Shown here: positions 1-8,967 of the stretch, one piece after another
Layout of the letters: the number at the start of each line of letters is the position of its first letter
Position numbering within the stretch: position 1 is the stretch's first letter
Assembly: GCF_947495705.1 (NCBI RefSeq)
Contig: NZ_CANLZR010000003.1
Span: 341,199 to 405,198 of the forward strand
From: an uncultured Phycicoccus sp.
GTDB lineage: Bacteria > Actinomycetota > Actinomycetes > Actinomycetales > Dermatophilaceae
Direction: 5' to 3'
DNA length: 64,000 nucleotides
The notes under the pieces: model-generated
Databases searched by the model: none
What the model was told of the DNA's origin: nothing
What the model saw: the letters and a program-made list of their open reading frames with translations, nothing else
Translations under genes and position numbers: made by a program

Positions 1-132
1 CACGAGCCGGTCGTCCGCCCCGAGGTGGTCGGCGACCGCGAGACACAGGGCGAGGCCACCGGCGGTCTCGACGTCGGCGGACAGCGCGACGTCGACGACG
101 ACGCGGTCCGGGCCCTCGGCGTGCCCGGTCAT
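1..132 (-). CDS. Partial CDS running off the left edge (N-terminus MTGHAEGPDRVVVDVALSADVETAGG...)
   Basis: Open frame on minus strand; ATG at 132 overlaps the stop of the upstream S10 peptidase gene (ATGA). Confidence 0.5.
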   Translation of the reverse strand, partial: MTGHAEGPDRVVVDVALSADVETAGGLALCLAVADHLGADDRLV

Positions 133-1625
133 GAGCCGCTCGCCCGTCGGACGAAGGCCGCGAGGTCCTCGCTCTGCTGGCGTCGGCTGTCGTCGTGGAG
201 ATACATCATGTGTCCCGCCGGGTAGTAGGTGTGCTCGATGTTGCGGGTGAGCTCGGGCGGGAGCCCGAGGCGCGAGAACGTCTCGCGGGCCGCGAAGTAC
301 GGGGTCGCGCCGTCGTGCCAGCCGTACGCGACGTGCACCTGGAGGTGCGGGTTGGCTCGCATCGCCCGGGTCAGGCGCCTGGTCACGTCGACGGGCTTGC
401 CCTCGAACTCCTTGTACGACCACTCCTCGTGCGCGCTCGTCGACAGCTGCTCGTACGGCAGGTCGCTCTCGTACCCCAGCTCGGCGCGCACGTAGTGGTG
501 CCAGGCAGCGACGTACGGCCCGGTGATCGCGTCCATGCTCGGGTCGGCCTCCATCGTCTCCGCGAGCGCGTTGCCGGCGGGCCCGGTGAAGCGGCCGTCG
601 ATGCGGCCGACGACCTTGCGCTCGCGGCGGAGCAGCTCGGCGAAGAAGTGCAGGTGCTCGATGCGCAGGTCGGCGAGGTCGACGTACTCCACGCTGAGCC
701 CGGTGAGCCCGGCCAGGGTACGCACGGCCTGCTCGCGCTCGGGGCCGGTGAGGCGGTCGCCGCGGGAGAGCACCCACGGGTAGGTGTGCTCGGCGTACTC
801 CTCGGCCTCCTCGAGCACCGAGGCGAGCGACCGCGTGCCGTGCTTGCCGTGGTAGTGCGCGATGGCCGCGTACGTCGGCAGGAACCCGACGTGGCCGCGG
901 TCCTCCGGCTCGTGCAGCCCGATGGAGCCGAGGTCGAGGACGCTCGAGATGAGGGCGACGCCGTTGAGGTACATGCCGCGCCGGGTCTGCAGGTGCTCTG
1001 CGAGGGCGGCCGCGCGGACCGTGCCGTAGGACTCGCCCGCGAGGAACTTCGGTGAGAGCCAACGGTTGTTACGCGTCGTCCACAGCCGGATGACCTCGGC
1101 GACGCTCTCGATGTCGCCGGTGAAGCCGTGGTACGGCGCTGCCTTGCCGCCCTCGACCGCCCGCGAGTACCCGGTGGAGACCGGGTCGATGAAGACGAGG
1201 TCGGTGACCGGCAGCAGGCTCTCGAGGTTGTCGGTGAGGCCGTACGGCGGGGTCTCCAGCGACCCGACGTCCCCGGAGACGACCCGCCGCGGGCCGAGCA
1301 GGCCCAGGTGCAGCCAGATCGAGCTGGACCCCGGGCCGCCGTTGAAGGCGAAGAGGACCGGCCGGGGGCGGTCGCCGGTCGGCTCGGCGACGTAGGAGGT
1401 GAGGAAGACCTCGGCCTTGGGCTGGAGCCCGCTGAACGTGCCGTCCTCGGAGACCTCCTCGCGCAGGACGATCCGGCCGGTCGTGGCCGTGTACGCCAGC
1501 GCCTTGCGGCCCCGCCCGAAGGTGTGCTCGGTGGTGACGAGGTCGTCGGTCGGGGGAGCGGGCGCCGGCGTCGACGGCTGGGCCTTCTCGGGGGTCGCCG
1601 GGGCGTCCGGGGTCGTCTCGGCCAT
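129..1625 (-). CDS. S10 family serine carboxypeptidase-like protein
   Basis: 498 aa; FNGGPGSSS and GESYGT motifs, C-terminal GHM motif. Confidence 0.85.
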   Translation of the reverse strand: MAETTPDAPATPEKAQPSTPAPAPPTDDLVTTEHTFGRGRKALAYTATTGRIVLREEVSEDGTFSGLQPKAEVFLTSYVAEPTGDRPRPVLFAFNGGPGSSSIWLHLGLLGPRRVVSGDVGSLETPPYGLTDNLESLLPVTDLVFIDPVSTGYSRAVEGGKAAPYHGFTGDIESVAEVIRLWTTRNNRWLSPKFLAGESYGTVRAAALAEHLQTRRGMYLNGVALISSVLDLGSIGLHEPEDRGHVGFLPTYAAIAHYHGKHGTRSLASVLEEAEEYAEHTYPWVLSRGDRLTGPEREQAVRTLAGLTGLSVEYVDLADLRIEHLHFFAELLRRERKVVGRIDGRFTGPAGNALAETMEADPSMDAITGPYVAAWHHYVRAELGYESDLPYEQLSTSAHEEWSYKEFEGKPVDVTRRLTRAMRANPHLQVHVAYGWHDGATPYFAARETFSRLGLPPELTRNIEHTYYPAGHMMYLHDDSRRQQSEDLAAFVRRASGS

Positions 1626-1634
1626 GGGCCGACC

Positions 1635-2222
1635 CTACTGGCCGCCGAACCAGCCGAGTCCCTCGGCGACGAGCAGGAGGCCGAAGACGGCGAAGAGCGC
1701 GGCCGCCCCGTACCGGACGGCCTTCTCCGGCAGCGTGCGGCCGAGCACCGCGCCGACCCCGATGGCGAGGGCGTCGGCCGCGACCATGCCGACGGTGCTG
1801 CCGACCCAGGTGCCGAACCAGTCCTCCCGGGTCGCGAGGGTGACGGTGGCGAGCATCGTCTTGTCGCCGAGCTCGGCGAGGAAGAAGGCCGTGCCGACCG
1901 CCAGGACCGCCGCGCCGGTGCTGCGCCGGGCTTTGGCGGCTTCGTCCTCGGTCAGCTCGTCGCCGCGCAGGGTCCACACGGCGAAGCCGAGGAACGCAAG
2001 GCCGGCGACGACGGCCACGGCTCCCTGGTACGGGGCGAGGGCCGTGCCGACGGCGGCGCCCAGGGCCACCGAGGCCAGGTGCACGATCGCGGTGGCGACG
2101 GTGATGCCGACGAGCACGTCGCGGACCCGGTAGCGGGTGGCGAACGTCATCGCCATGAGCTGGCTCTTGTCGCCGAGCTCGGCGACGAAGATGACTGCGG
2201 TGCTCAGCAGGAAGGCGTTCAT
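1635..2222 (-). CDS. TMEM165/GDT1 (UPF0016) family membrane transporter
   Basis: Two ELGDKS/T motifs (VAELGDKSQLMAM, LAELGDKTMLAT); start refined to MNAFLLST. Confidence 0.88.
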   Translation of the reverse strand: MNAFLLSTAVIFVAELGDKSQLMAMTFATRYRVRDVLVGITVATAIVHLASVALGAAVGTALAPYQGAVAVVAGLAFLGFAVWTLRGDELTEDEAAKARRSTGAAVLAVGTAFFLAELGDKTMLATVTLATREDWFGTWVGSTVGMVAADALAIGVGAVLGRTLPEKAVRYGAAALFAVFGLLLVAEGLGWFGGQ

Positions 2223-2286
2223 GCGCGGGCGGTCTCCATCGGGCCCCACGCTAGTCGGCGGCGTCGGCGTGAGGCTCGGCGGGGAC

Positions 2287-2342
2287 GAGCGACGAGAACA
2301 TGCCGCCTGCCCCCCCGCGCTCACGGCATGTCCTCGTCGTTC
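2287..2342. promoter_or_regulatory. Imperfect 19-bp inverted repeat in divergent promoter region (candidate operator)
   Basis: GAGCGACGAGAACATGCCG (2287-2305) versus CGGCATGTCCTCGTCGTTC (2324-2342), 17/19 complementary. Confidence 0.45.
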
Positions 2343-2430
2343 GACGAGTGGTATGGCTCACGGCATACCCCGGGCGGACCCGTCGTTGGACCTGCTCGTG
2401 ACCATCTCCCCGCTTGCCGAAGAGGTACCG

Positions 2431-3456
2431 ATGACCGACAGCACCGCCGCCCGCCCCGACGCCCCCCGTGAGGTGCGGCTCGTCAGCCGGCCGGTCGGCT
2501 GGCCGACGCCGCTGGACTTCGAGCTCGTCGCGAGCGAGGTGCCCGACGTCGACGAGGGTCAGATCCGGGTCCGCAACGTCGTGATGTCGGTGGACCCGTA
2601 CATGCGGGGCCGGATGAGTGCTGCGAAGTCGTACGCCGCGCCGTTCGAGCTGGGGGAGGCGATGAGCGGCGGCGCCGTCGGGGTCGTCGAGGAGTCCCGC
2701 GCCGAGGGGTTCGCCCCGGGCGACCACGTGCTGCACGGGTTCGGCTGGCGCGAGGTGGCCGTGCTCGACGCGTCCGGTGCTCGGGTCATCGACGGCGAGG
2801 CCGCCCCCGCGTCGGCGTACCTCGGGGTGCTCGGGATGACCGGGCTCACCGCGTACGCCGGGCTCACCCGCATCGCCGACATCCGGGAGGGTGACGTCGT
2901 GTTCGTCTCCGGTGCCGCGGGTGCCGTCGGCGGCGCCGTGGGGCAGATCGCCAAGGCGCTCGGCGCCTCGCGGGTCATCGGCAGTGCCGGTTCGCCCGAG
3001 AAGGTGCGCCACCTCGTCGAGGACCTCGGCTTCGACGCCGCGTTCGACTACAAGGCGGGTCGAGTGTCCGCGCAGCTGCGCGAGGCGGCTCCCGACGGCA
3101 TCGACGTGTACTTCGACAACGTCGGTGGTGGCCACCTCGAGGCGGCCATCGGCTCGCTGCGGCTCAACGGCCGGGTCGCCGTCTGCGGGATGATCTCGGT
3201 CTACAACGACACCGAGCCCGCCCCGGGCCCGCGCAACCTCGCCCGCCTCATCCAGACCCGTGGCCGGATCCAGGGCTTCCTCGTCGGCGACCACTACGAC
3301 CTCGCGGGCGAGTACTTCGGTCAGGCGGCGGGCTGGCTGGCCGACGGCACGCTCACCTCGCGGGAGACCTTCGTCGACGGCATCGAGAACGCCGTCGACG
3401 GGTTCCTCGGGGTGCTCAAGGGGGAGAACACCGGGAAGATGGTCGTCCGCCTCTGA
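2431..3456 (+). CDS. NADP-dependent oxidoreductase, zinc-independent MDR (PTGR/curcumin reductase-like)
   Basis: VSGAAGAVGGAVGQIAK cofactor motif, DPYMRGRM, FDNVGG; start refined to MTDSTAARPD. Confidence 0.85.
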   Translation: MTDSTAARPDAPREVRLVSRPVGWPTPLDFELVASEVPDVDEGQIRVRNVVMSVDPYMRGRMSAAKSYAAPFELGEAMSGGAVGVVEESRAEGFAPGDHVLHGFGWREVAVLDASGARVIDGEAAPASAYLGVLGMTGLTAYAGLTRIADIREGDVVFVSGAAGAVGGAVGQIAKALGASRVIGSAGSPEKVRHLVEDLGFDAAFDYKAGRVSAQLREAAPDGIDVYFDNVGGGHLEAAIGSLRLNGRVAVCGMISVYNDTEPAPGPRNLARLIQTRGRIQGFLVGDHYDLAGEYFGQAAGWLADGTLTSRETFVDGIENAVDGFLGVLKGENTGKMVVRL

Positions 3457-3480
3457 TCGGCGGGGACCCGGGGAGGCGCC

Positions 3481-4287
3481 GTGCTCGTCGAGCAGCTGGA
3501 CCAGTGGTGGGACATGTCCGACCCGGCCGGGTCGCGTGAGCGCTTCGAGGCGGCGCTCGCCGGGTCCGAGGGTGACGCGGCCTTGGTGCTGCGCACCCAG
3601 GTGGCCCGGACGTTCGGCCTGAGCGGGGACTTCGACCGGGCCCGCGAGACGCTGTCGGCGATGCGTGACGAGGTCGATGCGGCCGACCCCGAGGTCCGGG
3701 CGCGGTTCTGGCTCGAGTGGGGGCGCTGCGCGGCCTCCGCCGCGCACGATCCGGCCGCGATCACCGATGCGGCTCGGGCCGAGGCCGATTGTTCGTACAC
3801 CCGCGCCGCCGAGGCCGCGCACGAGGGCGGGCTCGACGGGCTCGAGGTCGACGCCCTGCACATGCTCGCGTTCATTCCCACCGAGGCGGGCGAGCGGATC
3901 CGGCGCGGCCGCGTGGCGCTCGCGCTCGCCCTGTCGTCGGACCAGCCGGAGGCGCGCCGCTGGGAGGCCGGGCTCCGCAACAACCTGGGGTACGAGCTCG
4001 CCACCGCCGGTGTGCACGACGCCGCGGCCGTCGAGCTCGGGCAGGCGCTTGCCCTGACCCGTGACGGTGGGGACGACGAGGCGGTGCGCATCGCCGAGTG
4101 GATGGTCGCCTGGAACGCCCGGCTGGCCGGGGACCTGGACACCGCTCTCGGCATCCAGCGACGGCTCGAGGCCGAGTGGGAGGCGGCCGGCTCGTCGGAC
4201 CCGTACGTCTGGTCCGAGCTCGCCGCCATCCACGACGCGCGCGGTGACGCCGAGACGGCCGAGCGCTACCGCCGCCTCACCTCGTAG
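3481..4287 (+). CDS. Tetratricopeptide-like (helical repeat) hypothetical protein
   Basis: GTG start; Ala/Glu-rich helical-repeat composition. Confidence 0.6.
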   Translation: MLVEQLDQWWDMSDPAGSRERFEAALAGSEGDAALVLRTQVARTFGLSGDFDRARETLSAMRDEVDAADPEVRARFWLEWGRCAASAAHDPAAITDAARAEADCSYTRAAEAAHEGGLDGLEVDALHMLAFIPTEAGERIRRGRVALALALSSDQPEARRWEAGLRNNLGYELATAGVHDAAAVELGQALALTRDGGDDEAVRIAEWMVAWNARLAGDLDTALGIQRRLEAEWEAAGSSDPYVWSELAAIHDARGDAETAERYRRLTS

Positions 4288-4512
4288 GTCCAGGCTGCGG
4301 GCTGCTACTGGAGAGCGTGCTGGACACTCCCTGGGCGATTCCTGAGACGTTGCTGAATGCCCGTCGCCTCGGCGACGGCATCATCTTCCGATTCCCCGTC
4401 GGGCTGGGCCCGGTGGGGCTACGCTCGCCGCTTATCACGACCGCACGTGAACCGCAGGGGCTGTGGTCTCACCGCGGCGGCCACCGGCCGCTTCGACTCG
4501 AGGAGAACCTGC

Positions 4513-5043
4513 ATGAACTCCCTGCCCCGCAAAGCCTGGGTCGTCACCGGAGCGCTCGGCGCCATCGCCCTGACCGGGTCGGTCGCGGCCTCCGCGACCG
4601 CTGCCGAGACGGCGTCCCGGACCAGCGCGACGAGCAAGGTCGCCACGGCCTCGGCCGCCGTCGAGAGGGCCACCGCGGCCCAGGAGAAGGCCGCGGCCAA
4701 GGCTCGGGCCGCCAAGGCGAAGGCTGCCGAGACCCGCGCCGCGGCGGCGAAGGCCGCCGCCGCCAAGGCCGCCGCGAAGGCCAAGAAGGCCAAGGCCGCC
4801 GCCAAGAAGGCCAAGGCCGCCGAAGCCAAGGCACGGGCCGCCGCCGCGAAGGCAGCGGCAGCGGCGGAGTCGCAGGACGCGACCGTGTCCGCGGCCTCCC
4901 CGGCCTCGGCCGTCACGCCTGCCAGCCCGGCATCGGCGCAGAGCGCGGCTTCCCCGGCGAGCGCCCCGAGCGCCGCCAGTGGCGCCAGTGCCGCATCGCC
5001 GGCCAGCGCGTCCAGCCCCGCTTCCGCGCCCAGCGCCGACTGA
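4513..5043 (+). CDS. Secreted low-complexity Ala/Lys-rich protein with Pro/Ala/Ser C-terminus
   Basis: Signal-peptide-like N-terminus MNSLPRKAWVVTGALGAIALTGSVAASATAAET, then AK-rich and PASA-rich tracts. Confidence 0.65.
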   Translation: MNSLPRKAWVVTGALGAIALTGSVAASATAAETASRTSATSKVATASAAVERATAAQEKAAAKARAAKAKAAETRAAAAKAAAAKAAAKAKKAKAAAKKAKAAEAKARAAAAKAAAAAESQDATVSAASPASAVTPASPASAQSAASPASAPSAASGASAASPASASSPASAPSAD

Positions 5044-5079
5044 CCCGATCGCCCGTGCGCGCACGCCGGAGGCCCCTGA

Positions 5080-6300
5080 ATGCGCCGAGGGGACCACGGC
5101 GTGCGCGTCGGTGAGGCGGACGTCCTCGCGCTGCTCACCGGCCCCGACGCCCGCGACGTGCTCGACCTCGCGCTGAACACCGCCGGTGTCGCGGTGACAG
5201 ACCACCGCGTCCACGCCGTCCAGCACCGGCCCGGCGACGGTGTCACCGTGGGCTACCGCGTGTGGGTCAGCGCAGGAGACGCCGACGCCGATGACCGCGT
5301 GGCCGAGGAGTACATGCTGGTCAGCTCGACAGCCGGCCGCGACGTGCCCGACGACAGCCCGGGCGTCGTGCGCCTCGATGGGCCCGACGGTCGCCTCCTC
5401 GTCTGGCGGCACCCCCAGGACCCCGCCCTGCCGGCACTCGGGACGGCCTGCGTTCCCGCGACGGTCGAGCCGCTGGTTCCGGGGGAGGGCCCCGTCACCG
5501 ATCTCGTCCTCGTCGGCTACCGCCCGCTGCGCCGCGCGGTGCTCCGCGTCGAGCGGGGCGACACGACGGCCTACGTCAAGGTGCTGCGACCTGCCGGACG
5601 CGGTGGCGCCCCGGACGTCCTGCACCGCCACTGCCTGCTGGCGGCGGCCGGCGCGCCGGTCCCGCGGGTGCTCGCCTCGAGCGCGGACGGGCTCGTGGTC
5701 CTGGAGCGCGCACCGGGCATCCCGTTGGTCGACGCGGTCGGTGCCGACGACGCCGAGGGGCTCGAGCTCGCCGACCTCCTCGCTGTCCTGGACGCCCTGC
5801 CTGACGCCGTCGTCGACCTGCCACCCCGGCCGGCGTGGTCGCAGCGCGCGAAGGACTATGCGTCCGCCGTCGCGGCTTCCGGTCGATGGGGTGACCGGGC
5901 GACCGCCTTGGGGGCGGCCGTGCGCGAGCGGTCCGCTGTCGTCGACCTCGGGCCGGTCGTGGCGACCCACGGCGACTTCCACGAGGGCCAGCTCACCGTG
6001 CGTCGGGTCGCGGGGCGGTGGCGGGTCGCCGGTCTGCTCGACGTCGACACCGTCGGTCCGGGGCACCGGGTCGACGACCTGGCCTGCCTCGTGGCGCACG
6101 CGCTCGCCCTCGGTCCGGCCGGTGCCGTGGTGGCCGAGCGATGGGAGAACCAGGCCCGCGAGGTCGTCGATCCCGCCGCGCTGGGGGTGCGGACGGCCGG
6201 CGTGCTGCTCTCGCTCGTGGCAGGCGCGGTACATGCGACCGGCAGTGCGGTGTCGGTGGAGGGCCTGCTCGACGCGGCCGAGGCGCGGCTCGACCCCTGA
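5080..6300 (+). CDS. Aminoglycoside phosphotransferase/choline kinase-like family protein
   Basis: THGDFHEGQL catalytic-loop motif and GLLDVDTVGPGHRVDDLACL. Confidence 0.75.
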   Translation: MRRGDHGVRVGEADVLALLTGPDARDVLDLALNTAGVAVTDHRVHAVQHRPGDGVTVGYRVWVSAGDADADDRVAEEYMLVSSTAGRDVPDDSPGVVRLDGPDGRLLVWRHPQDPALPALGTACVPATVEPLVPGEGPVTDLVLVGYRPLRRAVLRVERGDTTAYVKVLRPAGRGGAPDVLHRHCLLAAAGAPVPRVLASSADGLVVLERAPGIPLVDAVGADDAEGLELADLLAVLDALPDAVVDLPPRPAWSQRAKDYASAVAASGRWGDRATALGAAVRERSAVVDLGPVVATHGDFHEGQLTVRRVAGRWRVAGLLDVDTVGPGHRVDDLACLVAHALALGPAGAVVAERWENQAREVVDPAALGVRTAGVLLSLVAGAVHATGSAVSVEGLLDAAEARLDP

Positions 6301-6605
6301 CGCCTGCGGCTCGCGAACCGGGGTGCAGGCGCCCGCGCGTAGCCACAGCGGTGCGACGAATGGGGGTGGGGACGCCGGTTTCCCGCGCCGCTGAGTGCAG
6401 CCCTGCGGAGGGCCCCGCCACGTCGACGATGCGGGACGGGCGGCGACGACCCGCTGGCGAGGGAGCTCGCGGCGCGCTTCCCGGCACCGGCGTCCCGGGC
6501 GGCAGGCGCGCTTCCTCGACCTGTCGTGACCCGGGCCCAGCCGATAGCCTGTGTGGATGGTCCCCCGGGACCAGGACGCACGTCATTTCGGACGTCGGGA
6601 CGCCT

Positions 6606-7892
6606 ATGCGCGAATATCCGTACTCCTTCCACGTGGCCCTCGACGGGAACGGGCTCAACGGCCTCGAGGGACGGGCCGGCGTGTGCCTCTTCCGGTACGA
6701 CCCGGCCAGCGGCGACCACGCCTACAAGGCGAGGTACTTCGGCGGCGCCTCCGGGGGCCACGCCCCGAGTGTCGACCCGAGTCGGCGCGTGGGCTTCCTC
6801 GGCAACACCGGCCAGCACCTGCTGTTCTACGACCTCGCCACCCTCGACGAGGCCGACCGCATCTCCACGCTGCGCTTCGAGGTACCGGACACGACGGCCA
6901 AGAGCAGCACCCACCTGGTGTGGCTCGACGAGACCGAGTTCGTCACCAGCATCGGCGAGCACCTGTGGAAGTTCGACGTCAACCGACTGGCCAAGGCGGA
7001 CCTCATCGCGCCTCACCAGGTCAAGGTGCCGCACGCGATGAAGCGCACGGCATCCGGCCGCTACATCGTCTACGGGGGGATGGACCACCCCGAGCGAGGT
7101 GAGGCCCGCGAGGTCGGGATCCTCGACACCCACAGCGGGGAGGTCCGGCACGTCACGCTGCCCACGACCTGCTGGCACCTCGTCTGCCACCCCGTGCTCG
7201 ACGTCTTCTATGCCATCAGCTTCCGCGTGCACCCTGCCGATCGCAGCGACTACGGCCACTGGGGGACGGCGTGGCTGCGCCAGTACGCCTTCGAGGTCGA
7301 CGCGGAGCACGGCCAGGTGCTGCGCCACTGGGCGGCAGACCGGGATGTGCCGGCGCACATCAACTCCGACGTGACGATCTCGGACTCCGAGCTGATCTTC
7401 TGCACGGGGGGCAGCCAGACGGTCGTCCTCGTGGACCTCGCGACGATGACGCAGCACCGGCTCATCGACGAGAACCCCGGGCCGCTCGGCTCGTGGGAGT
7501 TCCCGCGGCAGTCGCTCAACACGGTCGGCGAGAGCTTCGTCCGCGGCAACTTCTTCACCAACTCCCACCTCTACGGCGAGGCCCTGCGAGTCAGCCGCGG
7601 CTCGCTCATCGACGGCATCTATGCCTGCCAGCTCTCCGCGGACCAGACCCTGCTCTTCACCGCCAACCGTGGGCAGAACCACATCACCGTCTACGACTAC
7701 CCGTCCCTGCGCTTGCGCGACCGGATCGTCATGCCTGACCTGCACGAGCTGGACGACGGCCTGGCCGAATGGGCGGACCCCCGGCTGGGGTTCCACCACT
7801 CCTACCTCGTCAGCCCCGAGCCGGCCGTCCGCGCCGAGCCCGCTGCCCGCCCCGACCCCGACCCCTCACGCCCAGGAGGCCGCCATGGCTGA
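6606..7892 (+). CDS. Beta-propeller-like protein with conserved-looking His residues
   Basis: 429 aa; repeated YD/DL blade-like motifs; overlaps next start by 8 nt. Confidence 0.6.
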   Translation: MREYPYSFHVALDGNGLNGLEGRAGVCLFRYDPASGDHAYKARYFGGASGGHAPSVDPSRRVGFLGNTGQHLLFYDLATLDEADRISTLRFEVPDTTAKSSTHLVWLDETEFVTSIGEHLWKFDVNRLAKADLIAPHQVKVPHAMKRTASGRYIVYGGMDHPERGEAREVGILDTHSGEVRHVTLPTTCWHLVCHPVLDVFYAISFRVHPADRSDYGHWGTAWLRQYAFEVDAEHGQVLRHWAADRDVPAHINSDVTISDSELIFCTGGSQTVVLVDLATMTQHRLIDENPGPLGSWEFPRQSLNTVGESFVRGNFFTNSHLYGEALRVSRGSLIDGIYACQLSADQTLLFTANRGQNHITVYDYPSLRLRDRIVMPDLHELDDGLAEWADPRLGFHHSYLVSPEPAVRAEPAARPDPDPSRPGGRHG

Positions 7893-8307
7893 CTTCTCCG
7901 TCGACACCTCGGTCATCGGCCCCGTCGTCAGCGACGTCACCGCCGACGTCACGAGCACCCTGGCCGGCCTCGACGACATGAGCCTCACCCTGGCTGGAGG
8001 TACGACGACGACACTGGCCGGTGGGACGACGACGACGCTCGCCGGCGAGAACACCGTGCACTCGGACGCGACGATCACCCTTACGCCGGTGACGACGACC
8101 TCGAGCGTGGACCTCAAGCCGGTGGCGCTCGACTCGTGCGTCCGGCTCGAGCTCGCGCCGGCACCGCCCACCGAGGTGCACTCGCCCTACGAGCAGCGCT
8201 GGGCCTGGTCGGTCATGGGGTTCGAGCTCTTCGCCCTCACCGTCCAGGGCTCGATGTCGACGCACGTCCGCCCGGAGCCGCACGGCGCCACGGTGATCGA
8301 GCTCTGA
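7885..8307 (+). CDS. Small protein with LAGGTTTT repeats (hypothetical)
   Basis: ATG with AGGAGG Shine-Dalgarno; 24-nt tandem repeat encodes LAGGTTTT. Confidence 0.6.
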   Translation: MADFSVDTSVIGPVVSDVTADVTSTLAGLDDMSLTLAGGTTTTLAGGTTTTLAGENTVHSDATITLTPVTTTSSVDLKPVALDSCVRLELAPAPPTEVHSPYEQRWAWSVMGFELFALTVQGSMSTHVRPEPHGATVIEL

Positions 8308-8313
8308 CCGGCC

Positions 8314-8967
8314 ATGGCCACCGCGCGACGCTCGAAGCGATCAGCCCCACCGACCGACGCCATCGTCCTCAGTGGCCCACCGACGAGCCTGCACGCGACG
8401 GTCACCGTCGAGAACACCTCCGAGGGACGTCTCGCGGTCCGCGGCGCCACGCTCCACCTCGACGACGGGACGCCGGTACCCGGGGTCGCGGGGGCGGTCA
8501 TCAGCGCCGGCTCCACCGCGAGCCTTCCGGTCCGGGTATCGCTCGACCCGACGACGGCACCGGGCACGTATGCCGCGGAACTCGAGGTCAGCGGGGCACG
8601 CCGGTCCGCCGTCATCCGGGTCCAGACCCGGCTGGCCCTGTCGGTGAGCCCCGACGAGGTGCTGGCTGTCGCCGGGCGGCATCCGATCGATCTCGACGTC
8701 GCCAACGACGGCAACGTCGCCATCCCCCTCGCCCGCCGGGTGGTCGCCCCCACCGACGACGGGCGAGGGGAGCCCGGCCCCGAGGTCACCCTCGAGGTCG
8801 ACAACCCGACGACGCTCGAGCCCGGCGACCAGGTGACCCTCTCGGGCCGGCTGGACGTCCCCCACGGCCTCGACCCGGCCCGCCGGCACGCCGCCCGGGT
8901 TCCGGTCGGCGTCGCCGACCTCGTCGTCCTCGTGCTCCCTCACACAGAAACGGAGACCCCGTCATGA
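8314..8967 (+). CDS. Ig-like domain protein (hypothetical)
   Basis: Beta-rich VTVENTSEGRLAV... and DVANDGNVAIPL modules; no signal peptide; ATGA overlap with next gene. Confidence 0.6.
   Translation: MATARRSKRSAPPTDAIVLSGPPTSLHATVTVENTSEGRLAVRGATLHLDDGTPVPGVAGAVISAGSTASLPVRVSLDPTTAPGTYAAELEVSGARRSAVIRVQTRLALSVSPDEVLAVAGRHPIDLDVANDGNVAIPLARRVVAPTDDGRGEPGPEVTLEVDNPTTLEPGDQVTLSGRLDVPHGLDPARRHAARVPVGVADLVVLVLPHTETETPS

Noticed and set aside
2222-2431. yybP-ykoY Mn riboswitch upstream of the GDT1-family gene
   Set aside because: No recognisable conserved loops on the minus strand; only an operator-like dyad
2251-4233. Long minus-strand ORF (660 aa) over oxidoreductase and TPR genes
   Set aside because: Antisense frame created by GC-rich third positions; low-complexity Arg/Pro/Gly-rich translation, opposite convincing genes
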